From Nocardia rhamnosiphila NBRC 108938 (GTDB lineage: Bacteria; Actinomycetota; Actinomycetes; Mycobacteriales; Mycobacteriaceae), in NCBI RefSeq assembly GCF_000720425.1, contig NZ_JOAJ01000009.1, positions 310,001 through 374,000 on the forward strand: DNA of 64,000 nucleotides, given 5' to 3'. This document shows, piece by piece, positions 18,229 through 26,593 of the stretch; the first letter of the stretch is position 1; every line of letters starts with the position of its first letter. Under the pieces are notes generated by a model. It was not told the origin of the DNA. It saw only the letters and a program-made list of their open reading frames with translations, and searched no databases. The position numbers were made by a program, and so were the translations under genes.

Positions 18229-18707
18229 AGCAGTATCTGGCGGCCGCGGTGTACTTCGATATCCAGCGGTTACCACAATTGGCCGGTCATTGTTATGTGC
18301 GTTCCGAGCAGCATCGCGGACATGCGCTGCGAATTGTGCAGTACCTGATCGACCGGGATCTGGAGATCACGGTCGGGGGTTTGGCGGAAGTGCGACAGAC
18401 TTTCGAATCGCCGCGCGCGGCAATAGCTTTCCTGCTGGCCAGGGAGGAGACGACGACCGATCAGGTGACCGAGTTGGCGCATTTGGCCCGGGAATGGTCC
18501 GACTATCTGGGAGAGCAATTCATGAGTTGGTTGCTCGAATGCCAACAACAGGACGTGGCCGGTATGTCTACACTCTTGGCTGTGACGGATCGCGCGGCCG
18601 GAAACCTTCTCGACGTGGAAGAGTTCGTGGCCCGGGAGCTGCGTTCGACGGTTCCTGTGGTGAATCAATCCGTGCCGAAAATTGCTGGAGCGAGCCGTAA
18701 TCGATAA
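18195..18707 (+). CDS. Degenerate ferritin paralogue
   Basis: This 170-residue protein aligns along most of its length with the intact ferritin encoded 91 bp downstream (QYLAAAVYFDIQRLPQLAG against QYIAIAVWYDNADLPQLAK). The first part of helix A is missing. Of the ferroxidase ligands, E23 corresponds to S7 and E56 to H40, while H59, E100 and Q133 are kept as H43, E84 and Q117. Iron oxidation at the normal centre is therefore unlikely. It may co-assemble with the ferritin or be decaying after duplication. The frame is intact. The ATG lies in the loop of a strong hairpin. Confidence 0.7.
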   Translation: MSEARVSRPKRQQYLAAAVYFDIQRLPQLAGHCYVRSEQHRGHALRIVQYLIDRDLEITVGGLAEVRQTFESPRAAIAFLLAREETTTDQVTELAHLAREWSDYLGEQFMSWLLECQQQDVAGMSTLLAVTDRAAGNLLDVEEFVARELRSTVPVVNQSVPKIAGASRNR

Positions 18708-18775
18708 GGCACACTATCCTCAATTCCATAAGGCAACACTATCCTCAATAAGGCTGCACTTGGATGACAGCCTTA
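18704..18775. promoter_or_regulatory. Tandem iron-box-like repeats and dyad upstream of ferritin
   Basis: Two direct repeats, ATAAGGCACACTATCCTCAA (18704-18723) and ATAAGGCAACACTATCCTCA (18728-18747), precede an 8-bp dyad TAAGGCTG/CAGCCTTA (18749-18756, 18768-18775). Each repeat matches the IdeR consensus at about 12 of 19 positions while keeping the AGG...CCT symmetry. Multiple IdeR sites precede bfrB in M. tuberculosis, so iron control is plausible here. Confidence 0.5.
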
Positions 18776-18798
18776 CTTTTCGGCGTTAATGTCAAGGC

Positions 18799-19350
18799 AT
18801 GTCCAATCATCCGGAGAGTCCCCGCAGCAAATTCCATGGCCTCCTACACGACCAAATTCGACACGAGTTCAATGCCGAGCACCAGTACATCGCCATCGCG
18901 GTGTGGTACGACAATGCCGACCTTCCGCAGCTCGCCAAGCGCTTCTACGCGCAAGCCGTGGAGGAACGGAATCACGCGATGATGATCGTCCAGTACTTCT
19001 TGGATCGGGACATCAGTGTCGACCTCACGGGCATCGATGCGGCGAAATCGCATTTCGAGAACGCCCGGGAGCCGATCGCCATGGCGCTCGACCAGGAGAA
19101 GACCGTCACGGATCAGATCGTCCAGCTGGCCAGTACGGCCCGCGAGGAGGGCGACTATCTGGGCGAGCAGTTCATGCAGTGGTTCCTCAAGGAGCAGGTG
19201 GAGGAAGTGGCGAAGATGACCACCCTGCTCACCGTCGCCGACCGGGCGGGTTCGAACCTGTTCGATCTCGAGGAGTTCATCGCGCGTGAGATGAGCGATG
19301 ACCCGTCGAAGGTTTCGGGTGCGCCGTCGGCCGCCGGAGGCCATGTCTGA
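18799..19350 (+). CDS. bfrB: Ferritin (BfrB type)
   Basis: This iron-storage protein of 183 residues should form a 24-subunit shell. It is clearly collinear with M. tuberculosis BfrB (Rv3841). The ferroxidase residues E23, E56, H59, E100 and Q133 are all present, in HEFNAEHQY, VEERNHAMM, LDQEKTVTDQ and FLKEQVEE. The tail after residue 165 is Gly/Ala-rich, like its homologue. The ATG at 18799 has only a weak ribosome site. Tandem iron-box-like repeats lie just upstream and the degenerate paralogue before them. Paired hairpins follow the stop. Confidence 0.95.
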   Translation: MSNHPESPRSKFHGLLHDQIRHEFNAEHQYIAIAVWYDNADLPQLAKRFYAQAVEERNHAMMIVQYFLDRDISVDLTGIDAAKSHFENAREPIAMALDQEKTVTDQIVQLASTAREEGDYLGEQFMQWFLKEQVEEVAKMTTLLTVADRAGSNLFDLEEFIAREMSDDPSKVSGAPSAAGGHV

Positions 19351-19433
19351 TCGGTAACGGCCCGCGTCCACCCGCCGATGAGTTCCGTGAGTACGGAACC
19401 GCGGCGGGCCGATGTCGGCCCCGGGTGATGATT

Positions 19434-19525
19434 GGAGCATCGGCCGTCCCGGCCCACTGCGCCGAGGTCGGGCGGCCGATGCTCCGTTACGTCAGCCGGC
19501 GCCGGGTCGTTGTGTCGGCTGACGT
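19434..19525. terminator. Two long hairpins in the convergent ferritin/DUF5926 gap
   Basis: A perfect 13-bp inverted repeat GGAGCATCGGCCG (19434-19446, 19473-19485) and a 10-bp one ACGTCAGCCG (19489-19498, 19516-19525) lie between the ends of two convergent genes. This is what bidirectional termination would look like. A T-rich stretch follows at about 19590. Confidence 0.65.
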
Positions 19526-19619
19526 TGCGTCGCCGGGGGGTTCCAGAAACGGCGACCTCTGAAACCTAGCCGAGATCGCCGCCGGAAAGAAGAGTTTTTC
19601 TAAAAATATTCCGGTTTAT

Positions 19620-20540
19620 TCAGCGGAGGGTGACCTGCCGTGACCGCAGCCCGTCCCGAGAGCGCCGTTGCTCCGAGGTCAGGGGGGTTTCCACCGCGAG
19701 CGCGTCGGTCAGCCGGGCCCCGAACTCCGCTGCCGGGGAGCGCCATTCGCTGACATGCCGGTCCGGGTCGAGGTCGAACACCGGCACCAGCAGGCCATGG
19801 GTGCGGAAAGACCCCGCGAACCGCGAGCCCTCCCCGAGATGCAATCCGCCCGCGGCGTGCAACCGGGCCAGTGCCAGCATCAGGTCGTCCTCGGATTCCG
19901 GTCGTACCCAGCGCAGGTGGGCTTTGTCCCCGGCGTCGACCCACCAGGGGGCCCCGATCGCGTCCGCTCCGAGATCCAGCCGATCCGACGGCATGATGGC
20001 CTGTTTCGCCTGTTCGATGGTCGCGGCGATCTGCGGATCGGGCTGCACACCCTCGGGCACCCACCAGTCGAAGTCCTGGTGCACGGTCAATTCGAGCGCG
20101 GCGTCGGCCACCAGCACATCGGCCAGCGTGGGCCCGCCGGGCGCGGCGTGCGCCACTGCCAGCGAATCGCCCGGATCTGCCGACTGGGTCCACAGGATGG
20201 AGGCGGCGATATCGGCGGCCGGATCCGAACTCGGCGTCTGCACCTGCACACCGACGTAACCGGTGGGCGCGTCCCCGGCCCGCACCAGCGCGGAGACCGC
20301 GCCCGGCAGCACAGTTGCCAGCACCACGGCACGTTCGGCGGCGACGCCGTCGGCCAACTTCAGCTCGGCAGTCGCCGACGGCACGAACTCCCGCAGCGCG
20401 ACCAGATCGCATTCGGCGGCCAAGCCCTGGAACGGCCGGGCCACGGCCTGTTCGTTCTCCTGCAACGCCGCCCGGCGTTCGGCCAGACGCTGGGCCCGGT
20501 TGCCGCCGGGTTTCGGACTATTGCGTTTGCTCTTACCCAC
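19620..20540 (-). CDS. DUF5926-family protein
   Basis: This is a 306-residue soluble protein with a basic N-terminus (MGKSKRNSPKPGGNRAQRLA) and the conserved opening RPFQGLAAECDLVALREFVPSATAEL that marks the actinobacterial DUF5926 family. No catalytic motif is apparent, no zinc-binding SEC-C tail is present, and function is unknown. It shares its strand with glpQ, 51 bp downstream of it, and may be in the same transcript. Confidence 0.75.
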   Translation of the reverse strand: MGKSKRNSPKPGGNRAQRLAERRAALQENEQAVARPFQGLAAECDLVALREFVPSATAELKLADGVAAERAVVLATVLPGAVSALVRAGDAPTGYVGVQVQTPSSDPAADIAASILWTQSADPGDSLAVAHAAPGGPTLADVLVADAALELTVHQDFDWWVPEGVQPDPQIAATIEQAKQAIMPSDRLDLGADAIGAPWWVDAGDKAHLRWVRPESEDDLMLALARLHAAGGLHLGEGSRFAGSFRTHGLLVPVFDLDPDRHVSEWRSPAAEFGARLTDALAVETPLTSEQRRSRDGLRSRQVTLR

Positions 20541-20591
20541 GGCTGGTCAAACTACACGGCACCACGCCGGATCAGCCGCAGGCCACACCCT

Positions 20592-21377
20592 TCAGCTGTT
20601 GGCCAGCACGGCTTTCGCGCGACCGGGATGATTGGTCGCCACCCAACTCACGCCGAGGTCCGCGCACAACTGCATATCGTCGGGTTCGTCGACCGTCCAG
20701 CAGTAGGTGGCGCGGCCCGCCGCAGCCGCCTTGTCGACCAGATCCGGGTGTTCGCGCAGGGTTTTCACCGAGGGACCCACCGCGGTCGCCCCGACGGTCG
20801 TCGCCGCACTGCCACCCAGGTAGCGCGATGATTCGCCCAGCAGCACAGTGGGCAACAGCGGCGCCGCGCGGCGGATCCGCCAGACCGCGGTGGCGGCGAA
20901 CGACATCACCACCGCACGGGAATGGGCCGCCGAGGCCGGGGTGGCGATCCCGAAGCGCTGCAGTTCCGCCAGCACCTTGCTCTCCACCAGGGAGCCGTAC
21001 CGGACCGGGTGTTTGGTCTCGATGAACAGTTTCGTCGGCCGGCTGCGCCAATCCAGCACCAGCCCGATCAGCTCACTGAGGGTGAGGACCCCGGCCGGGG
21101 CGCCGTCACCGAAATCGAGATCCTTCAGTTCGGCCAGCGTCAGCTCGCTGACCAGGCCGCTGCCGCTGGAGGTGCGGTCCACCGTGCGGTCGTGCACGCA
21201 CACCAGATGTCCGTCGCGGGTGAGCCGGACGTCGCATTCCACCCCGTCGGCGCCCTCTTCCAAGGCCAGTTCATAGGCCGCCAGGGTGTGCTCGGGGCGC
21301 GCCGCCGAGGCACCTCGGTGCGCGACCACGAACGGCGCACGGCCGTTCTGAACCGACTGGTCAGTGCCCTCGCTCAC
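20592..21377 (-). CDS. glpQ: Glycerophosphodiester phosphodiesterase
   Basis: This enzyme hydrolyses glycerophosphodiesters to glycerol-3-phosphate and an alcohol. The 261 residues carry the GDPD signatures AHRGASAARPEHTLAAYELA with its catalytic histidine, DGVECDVRLTRDGHLVCVHD with metal-binding acids, and IETKHP, ending in YCWTVDEPDD. No signal peptide is seen, so it is cytoplasmic. GTG 21377 overlaps the stop of the DUF4328 gene (GTGA), so it is the second gene of that pair. It corresponds to glpQ1 (Rv3842c). Confidence 0.93.
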   Translation of the reverse strand: MSEGTDQSVQNGRAPFVVAHRGASAARPEHTLAAYELALEEGADGVECDVRLTRDGHLVCVHDRTVDRTSSGSGLVSELTLAELKDLDFGDGAPAGVLTLSELIGLVLDWRSRPTKLFIETKHPVRYGSLVESKVLAELQRFGIATPASAAHSRAVVMSFAATAVWRIRRAAPLLPTVLLGESSRYLGGSAATTVGATAVGPSVKTLREHPDLVDKAAAAGRATYCWTVDEPDDMQLCADLGVSWVATNHPGRAKAVLANS

Positions 21378-22429
21378 TTGGCCACAACCTCCTGTGGTGC
21401 TCGGTCGGCGCCGTCGGGGGAATCGGCGCTGTCGGCGTCCGCCGCGGTGCTCACCGTAGCGGTCGTCCCCGGGTGCACCGGTTCGATCAACGGTGTCGCC
21501 GGGTCGACGGCGATCACCCAGCGCTGGGCGAGCCGGCTGCGACCACGCAGGTCGCGGCCCTCCAGCGTGCGCACAACCCACAGCGTCAGCACCGCGACGG
21601 CGGCGGCCACCGCGTCGGTGAATGCGGTGAAGAGCACACCGTCGGCCTTCGCCTGCAGCGAGTCCGCGGTCCGCCAGTACAGCGCCGCGACGGTGACCAG
21701 CCCACCGAACACCCAGGCCGCCCACCAGACGCGGATCGCGATTCGGGCCCGCGGGTCGGTACGGCCGGACACCACCTCGGTGAGGAACACGCCGGGCCAG
21801 ACCAGATTGACGACCGGGATCAGACAGCCCAGCGCGAGCATGCGCGGCGAGCGGGGGTCGCGGCGACCGGCCGCCGCGAAGGCAGCGCGCCGGACCTCGA
21901 TCAGCCATCCGAGCGTGGCCACCGCGGCGACGAGCGCCATGATCAGCGCGAACAGCGCCGCGGTGTTCACCAAGGCGTCGGAGAACCACAGTAGCGGCGG
22001 TTCGATGAGGCGGGTGCGGTTGCGCAGCAGGATCAGATAGCGCACCGATTCGGCCACGGCGGATACCGCGAACAGTACGGCCGTGGCGAAGAGGGCGGCG
22101 TGCGTCCAGCGGGTCAGTGTGCTGAGCGGACGGGGGTGGTGCCGGTCCGCTTCACGCTCCGGGGCGGGCCGATCCCGCAGACCCCAGCGCGGGATCACCG
22201 TGTAGTGCGGGGTCCCGGTGCTCGGACGGCCGGTGGCCGCGTCCCGGGACGGGTGTCCGGCCCGGCCGGGCCGGCGGGCGACCCAGCGGTAGTTACGGCG
22301 TTCCGGCGGGGCATCGATCGGCCCCGGTGAGAGGAGTACCCCGCGGCAGCGCGGGCACCAGTGCATCGGCGGACCCTGCACCGCCCAGCGTGTACCGCAG
22401 CGGGCACATGGCTGCACCACCGTACTCAC
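21374..22429 (-). CDS. DUF4328 membrane protein with N-terminal zinc ribbon
   Basis: This is a 351-residue protein. Residues 8-28 form a zinc ribbon, CARCGTRW...WCPRCRG, with four cysteines as two CxxC pairs. A basic linker follows, then about six membrane segments with the DUF4328 signature PRSPRMLALGCLIPVVNLVWPG. It corresponds in position to Rv3843c. Function is unknown. It overlaps glpQ by 4 bp and lies 18 bp downstream of the rhodanese gene's distal end on the same strand. Confidence 0.8.
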   Translation of the reverse strand: MSTVVQPCARCGTRWAVQGPPMHWCPRCRGVLLSPGPIDAPPERRNYRWVARRPGRAGHPSRDAATGRPSTGTPHYTVIPRWGLRDRPAPEREADRHHPRPLSTLTRWTHAALFATAVLFAVSAVAESVRYLILLRNRTRLIEPPLLWFSDALVNTAALFALIMALVAAVATLGWLIEVRRAAFAAAGRRDPRSPRMLALGCLIPVVNLVWPGVFLTEVVSGRTDPRARIAIRVWWAAWVFGGLVTVAALYWRTADSLQAKADGVLFTAFTDAVAAAVAVLTLWVVRTLEGRDLRGRSRLAQRWVIAVDPATPLIEPVHPGTTATVSTAADADSADSPDGADRAPQEVVAK

Positions 22430-22447
22430 CGCGCACCTCGCTTTTCG

Positions 22448-22810
22448 TCAGTAGATCTTCGCGGGCTCGGCACCCTCGGCGGTCAGTGGACGACCGGTCT
22501 GCTGCCAGGCCACCATCCCGCCTGCCACGTTCACCGCTTCGTACCCCACATTCGCGAGGAACTTCACGGCCTCCAGCGAACGACCGCCCTGTCGGCAGAC
22601 CACGTACAGATCGGCGTCGGGGTCCAGTTCGCCATAGCGTGCGGGCACATCGGCGAGCGGGATGTGCACGGCGCCGGGTGCGTGGCCGAGCTGCCATTCG
22701 TCGTCTTCGCGCACATCGAGCAGGACGGCGGTAGCCGCCTCCCCGGGCGGATGGTCGAATTCAGTGGGTACGGCCTCGACCGGTACCGACGGGACTCCGA
22801 AGCTCGTCAC
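22448..22810 (-). CDS. Single-domain rhodanese
   Basis: This 120-residue rhodanese-like protein has its active cysteine in the loop VCRQGGRS. It also has the substrate-fold motifs LLDVREDDEWQLGHAPGAVHIPL and NVAGGMVAWQQTGRPL. Such proteins transfer sulfane sulfur. It starts at GTG 22810; open frame continues upstream but lacks rhodanese-like sequence. The physiological acceptor is unknown. Confidence 0.88.
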   Translation of the reverse strand: MTSFGVPSVPVEAVPTEFDHPPGEAATAVLLDVREDDEWQLGHAPGAVHIPLADVPARYGELDPDADLYVVCRQGGRSLEAVKFLANVGYEAVNVAGGMVAWQQTGRPLTAEGAEPAKIY

Positions 22811-23302
22811 CCCCTTGATCCTGCCATAACCACCTCCGAGGCTGCCCGGCTCTCGTGGGAGCGGGCGCCCGGTTCGTACCTGCGCGCCCGGAGCCGATCG
22901 GCCGGACGTCACGCACGCCGACACGCCGGACGATGCGACATATTCGCCGGCTGCCACCCATCCTCTCGAAATCCACCCCACGGCGGTCCGACGCCGACGG
23001 CTTTTCATGAGTTATGCGCATAACCCACCACGAAAGACGCTGGTATCAGCTATTATTCAGCGCACCAATATCCCAGGTAGCTCACCAGATGCCCTGTGAC
23101 CTGCGATAACGGTGCCACCGTACGGCCGATCCGGTACTCCCCTCCAAAAATCCCGGAGCGGCCGCCCGGCCACTCGATCGGGTCACGCGCCGTTGCGTGA
23201 CCCGATACCGAGTTGGACGCGGGGAAGCCCGGATCGGTTCCACCGGAACCGGAAATCGGCGAAATCCCCTGTTCCCGGCCATGACCTCGGTAACCTGTCG
23301 CC
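22811..23302. other. 492-bp intergenic region with two palindromes
   Basis: No convincing gene is seen. A perfect 14-bp palindrome GTTATGCGCATAAC lies at 23011-23024. A 12-bp hairpin ATCGGGTCACGC/GCGTGACCCGAT (23177-23188, 23195-23206, loop GCCGTT) lies about 100 bp before the next start. It separates divergent genes and probably contains both promoters. Confidence 0.6.
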
Positions 23303-23941
23303 ATGACATCGACCAGGGGGTTACTCGACGAATTGGACGCGGCCGGCCTCGACAAGGCGCTGTCGGAGGCCGGATGTCTGGGATTGGAAATAGATTCCGA
23401 GGCCCAGCGACTGGAGCTCGACCTAGAGGTACTGAGCCTACCGGAGCAAATTTCCGGCATATCGGAAGAACACCCGGAATCGGGTAACGGTTGCCGGCGG
23501 GTGCGGCTGGTGTTCAAGGGAGTCACCAGGATTGCCGCATCGTTGCGGATACAGCGGTGGGACGACCTGGAACCGCGGGTTATGCCGCTGGAGCTGCCGG
23601 GACTACCCGCTGCCGTCGCGAGCTTCGGCGGTAGCCGCCTGCACGGCTGGGAATTCGTCGATCTGGACGACAGCGGCTGGACCCTGTGGAGCGAGCTGCT
23701 CAGTTTCGACACCACCATCGACACCGGGATCTCCCGGCACGTTCTGGAGTTCTCCCAGGAGGAGGGCATCGATCCCCGGGCCCTCGATATCCGGGTGTGG
23801 TTCGACACCGTCACCGCACAGACCACCGGCGGCCGGCCCGTGCCACTGCCGGAGCTGGTCGCCGGGTCCGAACGCTGGTGGGTCGCACATGCCAAAGGTG
23901 ATCCCCGGGCCACCCATCCCGGTATCGCGCCCCCGCTGTAG
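23303..23941 (+). CDS. Uncharacterised 212-residue protein
   Basis: This acidic soluble protein has no recognised domain. Features are an acidic leucine-rich segment (LELDLEVLSLPEQI), a Trp-rich middle (LHGWEFVDLDDSGWTLWSEL) and a WWVAHAKGDPRATHPG tail. There is no signal peptide or membrane helix. It lies between the rhodanese and sodA genes, where the M. tuberculosis order I recall has other genes. Two palindromes upstream suggest its own regulation. Confidence 0.6.
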   Translation: MTSTRGLLDELDAAGLDKALSEAGCLGLEIDSEAQRLELDLEVLSLPEQISGISEEHPESGNGCRRVRLVFKGVTRIAASLRIQRWDDLEPRVMPLELPGLPAAVASFGGSRLHGWEFVDLDDSGWTLWSELLSFDTTIDTGISRHVLEFSQEEGIDPRALDIRVWFDTVTAQTTGGRPVPLPELVAGSERWWVAHAKGDPRATHPGIAPPL

Positions 23942-24244
23942 CACCGGGTCCCGGCGCTGTCCGAGCTGCGCATCGGCCGGACACCGTGCCGTGCGGCGCC
24001 GGAGCAACAGTGGGCGGGCGCGACGCTTCGCCGCGGGGCTCGGCGCGGGTACGAGAGTCGACCTCGTACCGCTCCGGAACAGGTTTCACCGGGCCGTGCG
24101 GCATGGGCCCATTCGATCTCGAATGGTCGGTTGCGACCCGATGTGGAATGGTGGGGCGTCGGGGCGAGTTGGACCGATCGGGTGTACGAATGGTCGGGAG
24201 CATCCCGTACAGGACGCACTCGACCCGACAAGGAAGGGACATTC
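23942..24244. other. Intergenic region before sodA
   Basis: I see no gene, clear operator or terminator in this 303-bp stretch. The element GAATGGTCGG occurs twice (near 24121 and 24187), with a variant GAATGGTGGG between them. A strong ribosome site AAGGAAGGG lies just before the sodA start. Confidence 0.5.
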
Positions 24245-24868
24245 GTGGCTGAGTACACGCTGCCAGATCTGGATTACGACTACGGCGCCCTGGAGCCGCA
24301 TATCTCCGGGCAGATCAACGAGATTCACCACTCCAAGCACCACGCGACCTATGTCGCCGGAGTGAACACCGCGCTGGAGAAGCTCGAAGCCGCGCGCGAA
24401 GCCGATGATCACGGCGCCATCTTCTTGCACGAGAAGAACCTCGCCTTCCACCTCGGTGGCCATGTCAACCACTCCATCTGGTGGAAGAACCTCTCCCCCA
24501 ATGGTGGCGACAAGCCGACCGGTGAGCTGGCCGCTGCCATCGACGACCAGTTCGGCTCCTTCGACAAGTTCCGGGCGCAGTTCACCGCTGCCGCCAACGG
24601 ACTGCAGGGTTCGGGCTGGGCGGTGCTCGGTTACGACACCCTGGGCCAGAAGCTGCTGACCTTCCAGCTCTACGACCAGCAGGCCAATGTCCCGCTCGGC
24701 ATCATTCCGCTGCTGCAGGTCGATATGTGGGAGCACGCCTTCTACCTGCAGTACAAGAACGTCAAGGCCGACTATGTGAAGGCCTTCTGGAACGTGGTCA
24801 ACTGGGCCGACGTCCAGGAGCGCTTCGCCAAGGCCACCAGCCAGGCGCAGGGCCTCATCTTCGGCTGA
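24245..24868 (+). CDS. sodA: Superoxide dismutase (Fe/Mn family)
   Basis: This enzyme disproportionates superoxide. GTG 24245 behind AAGGAAGGG gives 207 residues, collinear with M. tuberculosis SodA. Metal ligands are H28, H76, D160 and H164. Residue 145 is Gln (YDQQAN), where the iron enzyme of M. tuberculosis has His; mycobacterial manganese forms have Gln there, so manganese is the likelier metal. No signal peptide is present, as in its homologue, which is nonetheless found outside cells. A terminator follows. Confidence 0.96.
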   Translation: MAEYTLPDLDYDYGALEPHISGQINEIHHSKHHATYVAGVNTALEKLEAAREADDHGAIFLHEKNLAFHLGGHVNHSIWWKNLSPNGGDKPTGELAAAIDDQFGSFDKFRAQFTAAANGLQGSGWAVLGYDTLGQKLLTFQLYDQQANVPLGIIPLLQVDMWEHAFYLQYKNVKADYVKAFWNVVNWADVQERFAKATSQAQGLIFG

Positions 24869-24886
24869 GTGATCGCTTTCGCGAAG

Positions 24887-24926
24887 GACCCGCGGGCCGC
24901 CGAGCCTGCGGGTCTTTTGCCTTTTC
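24887..24926 (+). terminator. Rho-independent terminator of sodA
   Basis: GACCCGC (24887-24893) pairs with GCGGGTC (24908-24914), followed by TTTTGCCTTTT. It lies 19 bp past the sodA stop. Confidence 0.85.
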
Positions 24927-25041
24927 TGCCCGAATTGGCACTCTCTGGTACTTGTGTGCCAGATACCTTCTGCGCGATCCTCTTCTTCCACGATAGTTCG
25001 AGGACGGGCAAAGCCGCCCCCGGTTACGCACGGGAGGCCTC

Positions 25042-25569
25042 ATGCGCAGCAACAGTCCGATCGGCGTCACGCCGTTCCACGCCGGTGGCACGCTGCGCGG
25101 GTTCGTCATCTCCGGACGCTGGCCCGACACCACCAAAGAGTGGTCGCAGCTGCTGGTACTCGCCGTACGGGTGGCGTCCATGCCCGGCCTGCTGACCACC
25201 TCGACCGTTTTCGGGGTCCGCGAGGAACTACCCGACGAGCCGGAGCCGGATACCGTCGGCCTGGTGATCGCCGAGGGCCCGGTCCTCGGCGAGGACGGCG
25301 TGCGGCCCGGCCGGTTCGCCGAGCATATTCCGCCCGCCCTGTTCATGCTGCACCCGCCGGCGGAGACCAATCCGTCCCTGCCGGAGTGCACCGGCGCCGC
25401 CTCCGGGTGTGTACTGCTGCCGGGCCTGCCCCACCTGGGCCTCGAACACCGCGCGGCCTGGGCCGAGGCGGAAGCGGACGGTACCGTCACCTCACTGGTG
25501 AGCCGGGTCGGCCTGGACCCGATCAGCGACCCCGATACCGCCGTGCTGGCCATGCTGCTGGCCGCCTGA
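25042..25569 (+). CDS. Uncharacterised 175-residue protein, Rv3847 position
   Basis: This soluble protein starts at ATG 25042 with MRSNSPIGVTPFHAGGTLRG. No family motif is recognised and there is no signal peptide. Length and place, just after sodA, agree with Rv3847. The nearest upstream terminator separates it from sodA, so it has its own promoter in the 173-bp gap. Function unknown. Confidence 0.65.
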   Translation: MRSNSPIGVTPFHAGGTLRGFVISGRWPDTTKEWSQLLVLAVRVASMPGLLTTSTVFGVREELPDEPEPDTVGLVIAEGPVLGEDGVRPGRFAEHIPPALFMLHPPAETNPSLPECTGAASGCVLLPGLPHLGLEHRAAWAEAEADGTVTSLVSRVGLDPISDPDTAVLAMLLAA

Positions 25570-25647
25570 GCCGGGTGTCGAGCCCGGTAGAGCGCCGGGC
25601 TCGCATTGATGCCGTCGCCCGCTCCCGGAGAGACGACGATCCGCTGG

Positions 25648-26064
25648 TTACTTCAGTTTCGCCAAGATCTCCGCGAGCCTGTCCATGACGGCTTGCTGAC
25701 CGCTGCGCAACTCCTGCACATCGCCACGCAACTCCTGGACACCGCCACGCAACTCCTGCACATCGCCACGCAACTCCTGGACACCGCCACGCAACTCCTG
25801 GACACCGCCACGCAACTCCTGGACACCGCCACGCAACTCCTGGACATCGCCACGCAGCTTCGTCTGCCCGGCCTCGAGCCGAGCCTGGCCGGTCCGAAGA
25901 TCCTGGACATCCGCGTGCAGACTGCCGAGTTCGCCCAGGACCGCATTGTGATTGCTGTCGATCCGAGCTCGCAGGGCCCGGACCGATTCCGGCTCCCGAT
26001 CCCGCTCGTTGATGATCTGCACCACTTGGGCCTCCAGGACAGCAAGGCGGTTCTCGATCGACAT
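25648..26064 (-). CDS. Heptad-repeat coiled-coil protein
   Basis: This is a 138-residue protein starting at ATG 26064. Residues 1-65 are a mixed helix (MSIENRLAVLEAQVVQIINE). Residues 71-119 consist of seven near-identical heptads VQELRGG/D, with V and L at a and d positions. It ends QQAVMDRLAEILAKLK. A parallel coiled-coil is expected; there is no membrane segment. The repeat is also exact at DNA level (21 bp), so copy number may vary between strains. Role unknown. Confidence 0.7.
   Translation of the reverse strand: MSIENRLAVLEAQVVQIINERDREPESVRALRARIDSNHNAVLGELGSLHADVQDLRTGQARLEAGQTKLRGDVQELRGGVQELRGGVQELRGGVQELRGDVQELRGGVQELRGDVQELRSGQQAVMDRLAEILAKLK
25706..25852. repeat. Seven 21-bp tandem repeats
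   Basis: CGCAACTCCTGSACAYCGCCA repeats at 25706, 25727, 25748, 25769, 25790, 25811 and 25832 with no phase change. The copies differ mainly at two bases. They encode the VQELRGG/D heptads on the minus strand. Confidence 0.95.
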
Positions 26065-26394
26065 CTGGAGTGGTCCTCTCGTTGGTCGGTAGTTTACCGA
26101 TCGACCGGTTCCGTCAGGCGTCCGTCCGGTCTCGCGGCATCGTTTCTTCCGGTGATCCGGCTGTTCAGCGGCCGGTGGGGCTTACACGACTCATAAGGAC
26201 GCTTCCGCCATCGGTGCGGTCGTCGCGGACCCCACATGCCGCGGTTCAGGGCTTGCGATCTGTTTGCTGCAGCGATGCCATCAATCCGTTCCGGACGGCC
26301 GGACAACGGTTATCAGGGCCCCCTAACTATGTCGCTACCTTAACCAAACTTATTGTCAGAAGCCATTTTTCGCCGTTGCGTAATTGCGACACCG
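26065..26394. other. Intergenic region with no gene seen
   Basis: These 330 bp separate the divergent coiled-coil and GDT1 genes and are less GC-rich than the surroundings near 26330-26390. They should contain the promoter of the riboswitch leader. I see no confident -35/-10 pair. Confidence 0.5.
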
Positions 26395-26550
26395 GAGTGG
26401 GTGCGGTAGAGTTGCCGACAGCGAAGGGGAGTAGCCCCCAATCACGCGGTCGACATACTGACCCGCCGCACGTCGGTGGGTCCGGTCGTGTGAACCGGTC
26501 CTTCCGGTGGGCGAGACCTTCGGCCGTACAGCAATTTCGTTGTCGGCCGG
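26395..26550 (+). promoter_or_regulatory. yybP-ykoY manganese riboswitch
   Basis: The leader contains the family's two hallmark loops: GGGGAGTAGCC at 26427-26437, and GGGCGAGACCTTCGG at 26509-26523. Next, CCTTCGGCCG (26517-26526) can pair with CGGCCGGAGG (26544-26553) into a 10-bp stem with one wobble. In this Mn-sensing class, metal binding turns on exporter genes, and the next gene encodes a GDT1-type transporter. Exact ends are approximate. Confidence 0.85.
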
Positions 26551-26593
26551 AGGCGAACCCGTTTCCGGCCGGCGGATCGGGAGCATTCGTCAG

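Noticed and set aside
25706..25852. Possible CRISPR array
   Set aside because: Units abut with no spacers and encode heptads in frame.
26507..26593. In-frame upstream extension of the GDT1 gene
   Set aside because: It lies inside the riboswitch, whose RNA features are conserved instead.
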